In this document: positions 1 through 7,910 of the stretch, in pieces
Numbering within the stretch: position 1 is the first letter of the stretch
Layout of the letters: each line of letters opens with the position of its first letter
NCBI GenBank assembly: GCA_018432235.1
Contig: JAHDLO010000033.1
Coordinates: 1 to 64,000, forward strand
Direction: 5' to 3'
DNA: 64,000 nt
Origin: Clostridiaceae bacterium
GTDB taxonomy: Bacteria > Bacillota > Clostridia > Peptostreptococcales > Natronincolaceae
Notes under the pieces: model-generated
Told to the model about the DNA's origin: nothing
The model's database searches: none
The model's input: only the letters and a program-made list of their open reading frames with translations
Program-made: the position numbers and the translations under genes

Positions 1-150
1 AAAAGGAGAGGCGAGTAGTGTCACGAATAAGTGACACTATGCCACGAGCGGCGTCGAGTCAGTGAGGCGACCGAAGGCGAAGCGTCCTAGAGAACGCATG
101 GGTTCTCTGGAAAACAAACGTGGCGAAGCCACTTTTGTTCAAAAATTAGG
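1..150. repeat. GC-rich block of intergenic hairpins
   Basis: No open reading frame is convincing here. Three inverted repeats are visible: an 8-bp perfect stem at 17-24/31-38 with a 6-nt loop, a 7-bp stem at 89-95/102-108 extended by weaker pairs, and a GTGGC/GCCAC stem at 120-132 flanked by AACAAA/TTTGTT. The block is richer in GC than the flanking AT-rich DNA. It may be the end of a repeat element or a transcript end from a gene left of the window. From 150 to about 290 the sequence is AT-rich and I see nothing in it. Confidence 0.4.
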
Positions 151-298
151 TAATATAGAGGCCTGCTATGCATACCTAAGGTACTATGACAGTTTCTCAA
201 TTAATAAAAAAATTAATTAATATGTAGAAATATGTTTTTCTAAGGAGGAATTTATCAAATCAGATAGAATAATTTAAAACATAGTACTAAAGTCCTAC

Positions 299-424
299 TT
301 AGTCCTATAATCAACAAGTCCTATAGGGACATATATAACATATATAGATGTAAGAAGATGGGAAAATAGCTATCCTCTGGACGCCTTAAGCTATAGGGAT
401 GTAGTGGCGTAACCGGCTGACGAT
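299..424 (+). ncRNA. Candidate cyclic-di-GMP-II riboswitch aptamer upstream of pilus operon
   Basis: The segment resembles the c-di-GMP-II aptamer layout. It has an AUGGG plus A-rich 5' strand (about 356-367), then UGG followed by a P2 strand ACGCC (381-385), an internal hairpin region, GUAGU, the P2 partner GGCGU (406-410) and directly AACCGGC (411-417). The Clostridium acetobutylicum aptamer has the same order (AUGGG, UUGGG-P2, GUA-P2', AACCG). TTAGTC (299-304) can pair with GGCTGA (415-420) as a closing stem. Three AGTCCTA repeats lie at 291, 301 and 318. Its 3' strand is shared with the terminator at 416-444, which suggests transcription is ON when ligand is bound (inference). The loop details and pseudoknot are not certain, and a divergent c-di-GMP-I type is the main alternative. 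Confidence 0.5.
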
Positions 425-444
425 TTAATATTGTTGGCTTTTTT
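415..444 (+). terminator. Intrinsic terminator of the putative riboswitch
   Basis: GCTGACGAT (416-424) pairs with ATTGTTGGC (430-438) over nine positions, counting G-U pairs, with a 5-nt loop, followed by six T. The left arm overlaps the conserved AACCGGCTGA end of the candidate aptamer, so aptamer folding and terminator folding exclude each other. It lies 40 nt before pilB, where it could control the whole pilus operon. Confidence 0.7.
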
Positions 445-484
445 AATATATAGATATTGGTAAATTGTGGGAAGGAGGGCGTAC

Positions 485-2158
485 ATGCTTAGAAAGAGAT
501 TAGGGGACATTTTGATCGATGCAGGACTTTTGACTCAAAGTGAGATGGAGCATGCCCTTAACATTCAAAAAAGGACCGGAAAAAAACTGGGGGAGGTCCT
601 TATAGAGGAAAGGATGCTGAGTGAGAAGCAAATCATTGAGGTGCTGGAATTCCAGCTGGGCATCCCTCATATGGATTTAAATAAGCATTACATAGACCCT
701 GAAATTACACGACTGGTCAGTGAAAAGCTGGCTAGAAGGCATTCGCTGATACCTATAAAAATTGACAGAGACAAGCTGGTAATCGCCATGGCGGACCCCC
801 TCAATATCTTTGCAATTGACGATGTTCGTATAGAAACAGGCATGGTGGTTGAGCCAGTCATATCGACTAAGGCAGATATACTAAATGCCATTGATCAGCA
901 TTATGAAAAGCAGAGTGCAGAAAAGGCAATAGAGGAATTTAAGGAGCAATACCAGGTAGATGACTTAGACGAGATAGACAATGAGGTGCTGTCGGTAATA
1001 AATAATGCTCCGGTGGTAAAGCTGGTAAACTCCATTATCAAGCAGGCAATAAAGCTGCAGGCCAGTGATATTCATATTGAACCCTTTGAAAGCAAGCTAA
1101 GGGTACGCTTTAGGATAGATGGTGATTTGCAGGAGATAATGACACCGGCAAAATCAACCCACTCGGCTATCGTTACCAGAATAAAAATTATAAGCAAGCT
1201 GGACATAGCAGAAAAGAGACTTCCGCAGGACGGCAGAATAGAGATGGAGGTGGATGGCAAAGCCGTAGATCTAAGAATTTCCGTTCTTCCGACGGTTTTT
1301 GGAGAAAAGGTTGTTATTCGTATATTAGACAGAAGAGGCTTTTTAAAGAGTAAGAGAGATATCGGCTTTACGGATGTCAATTTAAGCCTTTTTGAAAATA
1401 TTATCAAAAATCCCAACGGCATTATCTTAGTTACAGGCCCCACCGGCAGCGGAAAGAGTACAACCTTGTATACAGTCCTCAGCGAGCTAAACGACATCAG
1501 CAAGAATATTATAACAGTGGAGGACCCAGTAGAATACCAAATGGAGGGCATAACACAGGTGCAGGTCAACACTAAGGCAGGGCTTACCTTCGCCAGTGGT
1601 CTCAGGTCAATTTTACGACAGGACCCCGACATCATTATGATTGGAGAAATAAGAGACGTTGAAACCGCCCAAATAGCTGTAAGGGCAGCCATAACGGGGC
1701 ATCTTGTCATAAGCACCATACATACAAATGATACCGCCTCCACCGTCACAAGACTGCTGGATATGGGGATTCCTGCATATTTGCTCTCCTCATCTTTGGT
1801 GGGCGTAGTGGCCCAGAGGCTGGTGAAGCGGCTTTGTGACAGCTGCAAAACAGCCTATTATGCAGAGGATAAGGAGCAGCAGCTTTTAAATGTAAAGGGA
1901 GAGGTTAAAATCTATAAGGCTGAAGGCTGCGGAGTCTGTAACAATACCGGCTATAAAGGTAGAATTGCAGTCCATGAAATTATGTCAGTAAACAAAGAAA
2001 TGAGAGTACTTATAGACAATGGATCAACCATAGATGATATCAGAGAAGCCTCTCGGCAGCAGGGAATGGACAGCTTGAGTGAAAGCTGCAGCAAGCTTGT
2101 GCTTGCAGGCATAACAACAATGGATCAGATGTTAAAGGTAGCATATAGCTTAGATTAG
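485..2158 (+). CDS. pilB: Type IV pilus assembly (extension) ATPase PilB
   Basis: 557 aa from ATG 485, chosen because GGAGGG at 474-479 sits 5 nt upstream; a GTG at 467 would lack a site. PilB is the cytoplasmic hexameric ATPase that drives pilin polymerisation. The N-terminus holds two MshEN-like motifs in tandem: RLGxxL...LL...L..Q at about residues 5-28 and KLGxxL...Q at about 33-56. This family is known to bind c-di-GMP in MshE and some clostridial PilB. Walker A GPTGSGKST is near residue 318 and Walker B IIMIGEIRD near 383. A four-cysteine zinc site (LCDSC, GCGVC) lies near 449-484. It is first in the pilus operon, behind the riboswitch-terminator, and pilT follows after 5 nt. Confidence 0.96.
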   Translation: MLRKRLGDILIDAGLLTQSEMEHALNIQKRTGKKLGEVLIEERMLSEKQIIEVLEFQLGIPHMDLNKHYIDPEITRLVSEKLARRHSLIPIKIDRDKLVIAMADPLNIFAIDDVRIETGMVVEPVISTKADILNAIDQHYEKQSAEKAIEEFKEQYQVDDLDEIDNEVLSVINNAPVVKLVNSIIKQAIKLQASDIHIEPFESKLRVRFRIDGDLQEIMTPAKSTHSAIVTRIKIISKLDIAEKRLPQDGRIEMEVDGKAVDLRISVLPTVFGEKVVIRILDRRGFLKSKRDIGFTDVNLSLFENIIKNPNGIILVTGPTGSGKSTTLYTVLSELNDISKNIITVEDPVEYQMEGITQVQVNTKAGLTFASGLRSILRQDPDIIMIGEIRDVETAQIAVRAAITGHLVISTIHTNDTASTVTRLLDMGIPAYLLSSSLVGVVAQRLVKRLCDSCKTAYYAEDKEQQLLNVKGEVKIYKAEGCGVCNNTGYKGRIAVHEIMSVNKEMRVLIDNGSTIDDIREASRQQGMDSLSESCSKLVLAGITTMDQMLKVAYSLD

Positions 2159-2163
2159 GAGAG

Positions 2164-3225
2164 ATGAGCTTGGATATTCTAGAATTAATCAAAAAATGTA
2201 TAGATATGAAGGCCTCAGACCTACATATAACAGTTGCGGTGCCTCCAATAATGCGAATCAACGGCAGCCTGCAGCAGCTGGAGGGGGAGTCCCTCACGCA
2301 GGAGGATACTAGGAATTTAGTTGGGCAGATATTAGACAGCCAGCAGCTGCAGCAGCTGGAGGACAGGGGAGAGCTGGACTGCTCCTTCTCAAGCCCGGGT
2401 GTAGGTCGCTTCAGAGTCAACGTATTTAAGCAAAGGGGCAGCTACGGTATGGCAATTAGAGCAGTTTTCTTAAGCATTCCCTCTATGGAGGAGCTAGGAA
2501 TACCCAACGCTGCCAGAGAGCTGGCAGAGAAGCCTAGAGGGTTGGTGCTGGTAACAGGCCCCACCGGAAGCGGTAAGTCAACCACTCTTTCTGCTATGAT
2601 CGATTATATCAATCATAATAGAAGCTGCCATATTATCACCCTAGAGGACCCAATAGAATACATTCATAGGCATAATAAAAGCATTATCAATCAAAGGGAG
2701 ATAGGGCACGATTCTCATAGCTTTGCCAATGCCCTCAGAGCCTCCCTGAGACAGGACCCAGATGTGATTCTGGTGGGGGAGATGAGGGATTTGGAGACAA
2801 TAGCAACCGCCATCACAGCAGCAGAAACAGGGCATTTAGTGCTATCCACCCTACATACCCTTGGGGCTGCCAAGACCATTGACAGAATCATAGATGTGTT
2901 TCCGCCCCATCAGCAGCAGCAAATAAAGGTACAGCTTTCCTCCGTGCTACAGGGGATTATTTCACAGCAGCTGCTGCCAACAAAGGATGCTTCAGGCAGA
3001 ATAGCAACCTTTGAGGTAATGACGGCAACACCGGGGGTTAGAAATCTCATCAGAGAGGGCAAGACCCATCAAATACAAAACACGATACAAACCGGCAGCA
3101 AATTCGGAATGAAGTCGATGGATTCTTACCTTGTGGAGCTGTATAAAAGGGGTAAAATATCTCATGACACACTAATGACACAATCTGTTGACTTAGAAGT
3201 GGTAAAAAGAATTATAGAATTTTAA
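2164..3225 (+). CDS. pilT: Type IV pilus retraction ATPase PilT
   Basis: 353 aa. PilT is the secretion-family ATPase that depolymerises pili and powers twitching. Walker A GPTGSGKST is near residue 132 and the Walker B region LRQDPDVILVGEMRD near 195-209. The N-terminal PAS-like region is typical (KASDLHITV), and the length is normal. The ATG at 2164 is only 2 nt from AGGAG (2157-2161). The TTG two codons later (2170) is spaced 8 nt from that site and may be the real start. Located between pilB and pilC, so it is probably translated from the same mRNA. Confidence 0.95.
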   Translation: MSLDILELIKKCIDMKASDLHITVAVPPIMRINGSLQQLEGESLTQEDTRNLVGQILDSQQLQQLEDRGELDCSFSSPGVGRFRVNVFKQRGSYGMAIRAVFLSIPSMEELGIPNAARELAEKPRGLVLVTGPTGSGKSTTLSAMIDYINHNRSCHIITLEDPIEYIHRHNKSIINQREIGHDSHSFANALRASLRQDPDVILVGEMRDLETIATAITAAETGHLVLSTLHTLGAAKTIDRIIDVFPPHQQQQIKVQLSSVLQGIISQQLLPTKDASGRIATFEVMTATPGVRNLIREGKTHQIQNTIQTGSKFGMKSMDSYLVELYKRGKISHDTLMTQSVDLEVVKRIIEF

Positions 3226-3256
3226 TCAGCTGGTACAGGGCTAATGAGGTGTAAAT

Positions 3257-4471
3257 ATGCCAACCTATAAATATAAAGCGACAGCAATGGATGGAAAATC
3301 GATTGAAGGAACTGAGGTAGCCAACAGCCGAGGGGAGGTTGCTGCCCTTCTCAGAGGAAAGCGACAATTTCCAGTAAAAATAGAGGAAGTCGATGCAAGC
3401 AAGGACACTGGCAGGCAGAGCCTGATGCTATTTAAAGCCGTAAAAATAAAGGAAATCGCAATTTTCTGCCGTCAATTTCATACAATGCTGAATTCAGGCG
3501 TAAGCATAATAGCCTGTCTGGATATATTGCGGCGCCAAACAGGGAATAAAAGGCTAAGACAGGAAATTTACAATGTATACGAATATGTTCAAAAGGGACA
3601 GACCCTCTCAGAGGCAATGAAGGCCTGTACCGATACCTTTCCGCCGCTGCTGCTTAACATGGTGGAGGCAGGGGAGGCCAGCGGCAATCTAGATGCCATA
3701 ATGGACAGAATGGCCGAGCACTACGAAAAGGAAAACAAGATAAATAATAAGGTAAAGACAGCAATGGTCTATCCTATAATCCTCAGTGTTTTAGCCGTAT
3801 CAGTGGTTGTATTTCTATTGATCTTTGTTATGCCTACCTTCGTAGGCATGTTTCAAAGCAGTGGTGTAGTGCTTCCATTGCCCACCCGTATACTACTATT
3901 AGTCAGCGACACCATCGTAAGCTATTGGTACATGATTGCTGCAGCTGCCCTACTGGGGGTATACGGCATAAGGCTCTATATGAAGTCCAACGATGGAAGA
4001 TACCTATTCGATAGCATAAAGCTAAGGCTTCCGGTGGTAAAGGATACCGCCATAAAAATAGCAACCTCCCGCTTTTCACGAACCCTTTCAATACTTCTAG
4101 CAAGTGGTATACCGCTACTGGAGGGGCTGGAGATTGTATCCCGAATAGTTGGCAATAAGGTGCTGGAAAACCATATACTGCAGGCGATGTCGGAGGTTAG
4201 AAAGGGTTCCCCACTTTCAAGACCAATCAAAAGTATAGGTTATTTCCCCCCAATGCTGGATTCCATGATACAAATAGGCGAGGAGTCAGGAGCATTGGAT
4301 GAAATACTTTACAGAACAGCTAACTTCTATGACGAAGAAGTGGATACAGCAATACAAAAACTGACAGCAATGCTGGAGCCCCTAATGATCGTGGTGATGG
4401 CAATAATGATAGGCGCCATAATCATAGCAATGCTGCTGCCCATGTTCGACATGATCAAAACCATACAATAA
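3257..4471 (+). CDS. pilC: Type IV pilus inner-membrane platform protein PilC
   Basis: 404 aa, the usual PilC/GspF length. It is the membrane platform on which PilB acts. It starts with the family hallmark PTYKYKATAMDGKSIEG and has two T2SSF domains (about 70-190 and 275-395). Hydrophobic segments lie near 170-195, 215-237 and 372-398. The ATG at 3257 follows GAGGTG. It is the last gene before a 390-bp gap filled with repeats, after which the pilin genes begin. The stop codon's last base is the first base of repeat copy 1. Confidence 0.96.
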   Translation: MPTYKYKATAMDGKSIEGTEVANSRGEVAALLRGKRQFPVKIEEVDASKDTGRQSLMLFKAVKIKEIAIFCRQFHTMLNSGVSIIACLDILRRQTGNKRLRQEIYNVYEYVQKGQTLSEAMKACTDTFPPLLLNMVEAGEASGNLDAIMDRMAEHYEKENKINNKVKTAMVYPIILSVLAVSVVVFLLIFVMPTFVGMFQSSGVVLPLPTRILLLVSDTIVSYWYMIAAAALLGVYGIRLYMKSNDGRYLFDSIKLRLPVVKDTAIKIATSRFSRTLSILLASGIPLLEGLEIVSRIVGNKVLENHILQAMSEVRKGSPLSRPIKSIGYFPPMLDSMIQIGEESGALDEILYRTANFYDEEVDTAIQKLTAMLEPLMIVVMAIMIGAIIIAMLLPMFDMIKTIQ

Positions 4472-4598
4472 CACAGGGGGACGGTTCTTGTGTGTTATAA
4501 CCAGAGGAACAAGTGAACACAGGGGGACGGTTCTTGTGTGTTACTTAGAGGATAGGACGACACAGAGGGACGGTTCTTGTGTGTTACTTAGAGGATAG
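4471..4598. repeat. Three tandem-spaced copies of an ACACAGGGGGACGGTTCTTG repeat
   Basis: A 27-bp unit beginning ACACAGGGGGACGGTTCTTG and ending TGTGTTA occurs at 4471-4497, 4517-4543 and 4560-4586 (the third has one G changed to A). Copies 2 and 3 are also followed by the same 12 bp CTTAGAGGATAG. The unit ends in short inverted ACACA/TGTGT. Similar sequences are scattered intergenically in many clostridial genomes (from memory). The rest of the gap (4599-4862) is AT-rich, and I see no gene or clear riboswitch in it. Confidence 0.85.
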
Positions 4599-4862
4599 CA
4601 TGTAAGGAGTATTGCTTTATGAAGGGACTTGGGCATAGTGAATAACGAATTGTGAAGAGGAGATAGTGATTAGTGAAAAAAAGTAAAAGTGAGCTTTAAT
4701 TAAGGTTAAGAGCGTTATGCTTGGGAACGGAAGCAGTTGAATTCTTCAGCTCTTCAGAATGACAAACCTCAGCCTTCAGCACATAAGAAACTAAGTAAGC
4801 TTTGGTATTTGGCTGCTGATATTAAAGCAGTAAATATATATAAAATTTAAGGAGGAGAAGGA

Positions 4863-5246
4863 ATGATACAATTTATTAGCAAGAAAATTAAAAACAGAAA
4901 AGGCTTTACGCTGATCGAGTTGATTGTTGTTATTGCCGTATTAGGTATTTTGGCGGCGATTGCGGTGCCAAGATTTTCTAGTGTGACTGCTAATGCGCAA
5001 CAAACTGCAGATAAAGCAACAGCCAGAACTATCTTAAGCGCAGTAACAATGGCTGAAGCAAATACTAAAGGCTTTGCTGGTGCAGACTATGACACTAACG
5101 AAGAAAAGTTGGAAGAAATTAATAAATTTTTGAATGATCCTATCGGTTATGGAAGTACTGGTGATGGATGGACAGTATTCTTGAATGCTGATGAAAAGTG
5201 GGAAGTATATAAGGATGGAAAACCTGTTGATCCAACAGAAGAGTAA
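4863..5246 (+). CDS. Type IV major pilin (prepilin)
   Basis: 127 aa with a class III prepilin signal. A 13-residue basic leader ends in G and is followed by FTLIELIVVIAVLGILAAIAVPRF, so cleavage is expected before F14 and E18 of the precursor is the conserved Glu5 of the mature chain. The mature protein of about 112 aa is small and acidic with no cysteines. The ribosome site is very strong (AAGGAGGAGAAGG). A large hairpin directly follows, and the gene is separated from pilBTC. This is the usual sign of a highly expressed major pilin (PilA-like), though the major/minor assignment is inference. Confidence 0.92.
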   Translation: MIQFISKKIKNRKGFTLIELIVVIAVLGILAAIAVPRFSSVTANAQQTADKATARTILSAVTMAEANTKGFAGADYDTNEEKLEEINKFLNDPIGYGSTGDGWTVFLNADEKWEVYKDGKPVDPTEE

Positions 5247-5307
5247 TAAGATTAAATAACTATATCTATAGATATTTGAATATTGTTATTTATTATTATT
5301 AAACTTG

Positions 5308-5342
5308 ATGAGTGGTGGCGGAGAAACCTCCCCCACCCTCAT
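5308..5342 (+). terminator. Long hairpin after the pilin gene
   Basis: ATGAG-GGTGG-GGAG pairs with CTCC-CCACC-CTCAT around an AAAC loop, giving 14 bp with two symmetric mismatches. The downstream T-tract is weak (CTTTATTT). It may be an inefficient terminator or a 3' stabiliser that raises pilin mRNA over the downstream minor pilin genes. Confidence 0.6.
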
Positions 5343-5387
5343 ACCTTTATTTAAGCTTTCCAGATTGTTTACAAGGGGCGTGATAAT

Positions 5388-6836
5388 ATGCTAAGGCACC
5401 ATTTAGAAAATGAAAGGGGAGGAGCCCTTCCCATAGTCATCATTATATTAGTGGTCTTTAGCATCTATGGCATAAGTCTGCTGAGCATCAGTGTGTCAGA
5501 TGCCAAGCATGCCAGCCTTCAGGAGGACAGGACTCAGGCCTATTATTTGGCTCGGTCAGGGGCTGAGGCGCTGAGCGCTTATATTGTCAACAATTTGGAG
5601 AACTTAACTCAAGGGGAAAGGGAGGCCTTTATTGACAGCATCGACAATAAAACCAGCAGCCCCACCCGACTAAGTCCAGAGGATAGAGGGTATTTTGAGG
5701 TAAGGCTGGTAAAGTCCGAGACGGCGCTGACCATATATGCTACAGGGGTTATTGAGGACAGCAATATTAGAGAAACCGTAACACTAGAGCTTTTGCGGGA
5801 GCTAATACCGGGGGAAAATCCCAATCCTGATCCGATACCAGTCTTTGATATGGCCTTTTTTGCCACTGCCAGCGGAACTCAAAGTAATCCAGCCATCAAG
5901 ATGTCCGGCAGTACCACGATAAAGGGCTCCGTTGGGACCAATACCATAGGCGACAGGTCCATTCAGCTGGAATGGTCAAATTATATAAGGGATGGTGTCG
6001 TATATATCGGACCGGATGCCGACCCCAATAGGGTGGTGGAAGGCCCCCAAAAGCTTACAAACCATATTCCAGCAGGCGTACAGAGCCTAACAGAGGTTCG
6101 GGAATATCCTATGCCGGCTTTTCCTGATTTTCCTGATAACCTGCCTTCAAGGGGAGACTTCACAACGCCTTGGGTTGAGGGGGTATTCTACCCAATTTAC
6201 AACGATGGATACTATAATCTTATAGAGGCTACCAGCACCAGAACCATAACCATAGACCTGGGGGGTGGCGATAGGATAATCCGAGTAAAGAATTTAAATA
6301 TATCGCAGGGTCATATAAAGCTGCAAAATGCAGGTAACAATGGCAGACTGATATTCTATGTGGAGGATGCCTTTACAATGGGGGGCAGCAGCACCATAAA
6401 TCAAGGGGGAAGCATAGCACAGGTAATGATATACTATGCCGGAGGCGCTACCATAGATTTAGGTGGCTCTACAAGTTATGTAGGAAATATATTCCTTAAG
6501 AATGCCCCAATAAATATTAGCGGCAGCGGCGGTGTTATGGGAAATATCATCAGCGGAGGTGCCAATATAAACATTAGCGGTAATGCCGATGCCAATACCA
6601 GAATACTGTACGCCCCCAATGCCCATATCAATATCAGCGGCAGCGGAAAAATAAAGGGGGCGGTGGTAGGGAAGTCCTTTAACATATCCGGCGGCTCCGA
6701 CCCTGCTATTCATTTTCTGCCTCCGGATTTAAGTCAGCTGCCTTCTGAGATATTTTCAGGTGGCGGAGGCAATAACGGTGGTGGCGGAAATAATAGCGAG
6801 GATATTATCAATTACCAGCTTGGGGGCTGGAGGTAG
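5388..6836 (+). CDS. PilX-like minor pilin with beta-helical repeat domain
   Basis: 482 aa. The N-terminus (ERGGALPIVIIILVVFSIYG...) is a PilX-type hydrophobic helix followed by the typical QAYYLARSGAEAL segment at about residues 50-65. From about 160 to 460 the chain is rich in Gly, Ser, Asn and Ile with recurring units such as INISGSG, GNIFLKN and GNIISGGANINISGN. That suggests a right-handed beta-helix or solenoid. A Gly-Asn linker lies near the end. It lacks the canonical G|FTLIE prepilin site. It probably sits at the pilus tip or initiates assembly, and the large domain could be an adhesin (inference). Confidence 0.75.
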   Translation: MLRHHLENERGGALPIVIIILVVFSIYGISLLSISVSDAKHASLQEDRTQAYYLARSGAEALSAYIVNNLENLTQGEREAFIDSIDNKTSSPTRLSPEDRGYFEVRLVKSETALTIYATGVIEDSNIRETVTLELLRELIPGENPNPDPIPVFDMAFFATASGTQSNPAIKMSGSTTIKGSVGTNTIGDRSIQLEWSNYIRDGVVYIGPDADPNRVVEGPQKLTNHIPAGVQSLTEVREYPMPAFPDFPDNLPSRGDFTTPWVEGVFYPIYNDGYYNLIEATSTRTITIDLGGGDRIIRVKNLNISQGHIKLQNAGNNGRLIFYVEDAFTMGGSSTINQGGSIAQVMIYYAGGATIDLGGSTSYVGNIFLKNAPINISGSGGVMGNIISGGANINISGNADANTRILYAPNAHINISGSGKIKGAVVGKSFNISGGSDPAIHFLPPDLSQLPSEIFSGGGGNNGGGGNNSEDIINYQLGGWR

Positions 6837-6863
6837 TTATTTCAAAGGATCGAGGTGAAGGCA

Positions 6864-7220
6864 ATGAAGGCATTAATGGGAAACGGAGAGGGCTTTACAT
6901 TAATAGAGCTTATAGTTTCAATAGCGATCTTAGCTATTATCATCATCGCCTTTATGCCGCTTTTTAGCTTCTCCTTTGTCAATACCTTCAGGTCTGGCAA
7001 TCAAAGTGAGGCGGTATATCAGAATCAAAGCCTGCTGGAGGAAAGCTACAGTGGTGCAGAGGCTGTTGAGGGTGTTACTTCAACTGAGCTGCCTCAGCCG
7101 CTGGAGATCAACATCGATGGTGTAATTGTCAGAGTTCCGGGAAGGCTGATTGAGGTCACAAGTGACTATGATAAAAATGGCAGCAGGGTAGAAACAAAGG
7201 CCTTTGTGCCTAAGGAATAA
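6864..7220 (+). CDS. Minor pilin, PilV/PulI-like prepilin
   Basis: 118 aa from ATG 6864, preferred over GTG 6855 because GAGGTG at 6852-6857 is then spaced correctly. The signal is EGFTLIELIVSIAILAIIIIAFMPLF, so cleavage is expected after G11. The short mature domain ends DKNGSRVETKAFVPK. Between the PilX-like gene and a second minor pilin it forms the usual minor-pilin cluster that primes pilus assembly. It has no cysteines. Confidence 0.88.
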   Translation: MKALMGNGEGFTLIELIVSIAILAIIIIAFMPLFSFSFVNTFRSGNQSEAVYQNQSLLEESYSGAEAVEGVTSTELPQPLEINIDGVIVRVPGRLIEVTSDYDKNGSRVETKAFVPKE

Positions 7221-7248
7221 AAAGGCGATAGAAGCTTGGGGGACTCCT

Positions 7249-7740
7249 ATGTATAAAAATAACAAGGGCTTTACCTTAATAGAATTGGTTCTGGCGGCAG
7301 GGTTGCTGGTAATTGTACTGACCTTTGTTTTTTCAACCCTTTTCTTTGGACTAAATACCTTTACGAAAAACAATGCTCAGTATCGGCTTCAAACTGAGCT
7401 ACGCTTTGCAGCTGATTTTCTGCTGTCGGAGCTAAGAAATGCTAAGGAGCTAACACTGCCCGACAGCTTCATGAAGGAGGCGGACTATTGCTACATATAT
7501 ATTAACAGCAGCAATAGGTTAATTTATGAGGATAATTTTGAGATTAAGGTGCTTGCGGACGTTGAGCTAACGACAGCATCCTTTAGTATATTGAAGACCG
7601 ACAGCAGAAATCGTGTAGCAATAGCTTTGGAGGGGATAGACGGTGACCAGAGCTATAGCGTAGATACAGAGCTGCTTTTGAATAATGTTTTTAATCTTCC
7701 TGCTGCTGAAGGCAAGCAGGTAATCAAGTATAAAAAGTAA
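7249..7740 (+). CDS. Minor pilin, PilW/PulJ-like prepilin
   Basis: 163 aa from ATG 7249, with GGGGGA 5 nt upstream; a GTG at 7204 would overlap the previous gene and has no site. The signal KGFTLIELVLAAGLLVIVLTFVFSTLFF is a standard class III prepilin helix. The domain after it (LRFAADFLLSELRNAKELTL) matches PilW/PulJ-type minor pilins, including the conserved acidic-basic stretch. It is last of the minor pilin set and precedes the prepilin peptidase gene. Confidence 0.88.
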   Translation: MYKNNKGFTLIELVLAAGLLVIVLTFVFSTLFFGLNTFTKNNAQYRLQTELRFAADFLLSELRNAKELTLPDSFMKEADYCYIYINSSNRLIYEDNFEIKVLADVELTTASFSILKTDSRNRVAIALEGIDGDQSYSVDTELLLNNVFNLPAAEGKQVIKYKK

Positions 7741-7910
7741 ATTATAGCTAGTGCCTACGTCAGTAAAAGGATATGGTCTGAGTAATATTTCATATAGAAA
7801 ATGGAGGAGGTAATATCCAGTGATATACCACCAAAAGCATTGCTATATAGCAGTTTAACCTGGAAACCCACAGCCTTTTGTGACGCAAGGGACTAAGAGA
7901 GAAGGCATAA

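Noticed and set aside
291..330. Group I intron or tandem-repeat regulatory array suggested by AGTCCTA repeats
   Set aside because: No intron core motifs; the repeats are short and fit better as alternative strands of the riboswitch leader.
1072..1848. 258-codon reverse-strand open frame opposite pilB
   Set aside because: It lies fully inside pilB, which has all family motifs; the reverse frame has no ribosome site and no recognisable domain.
4471..4598. CRISPR array
   Set aside because: Only three units with unequal short spacers (about 16-19 bp), two of which share flanking sequence, and no cas genes; it is a dispersed intergenic repeat.
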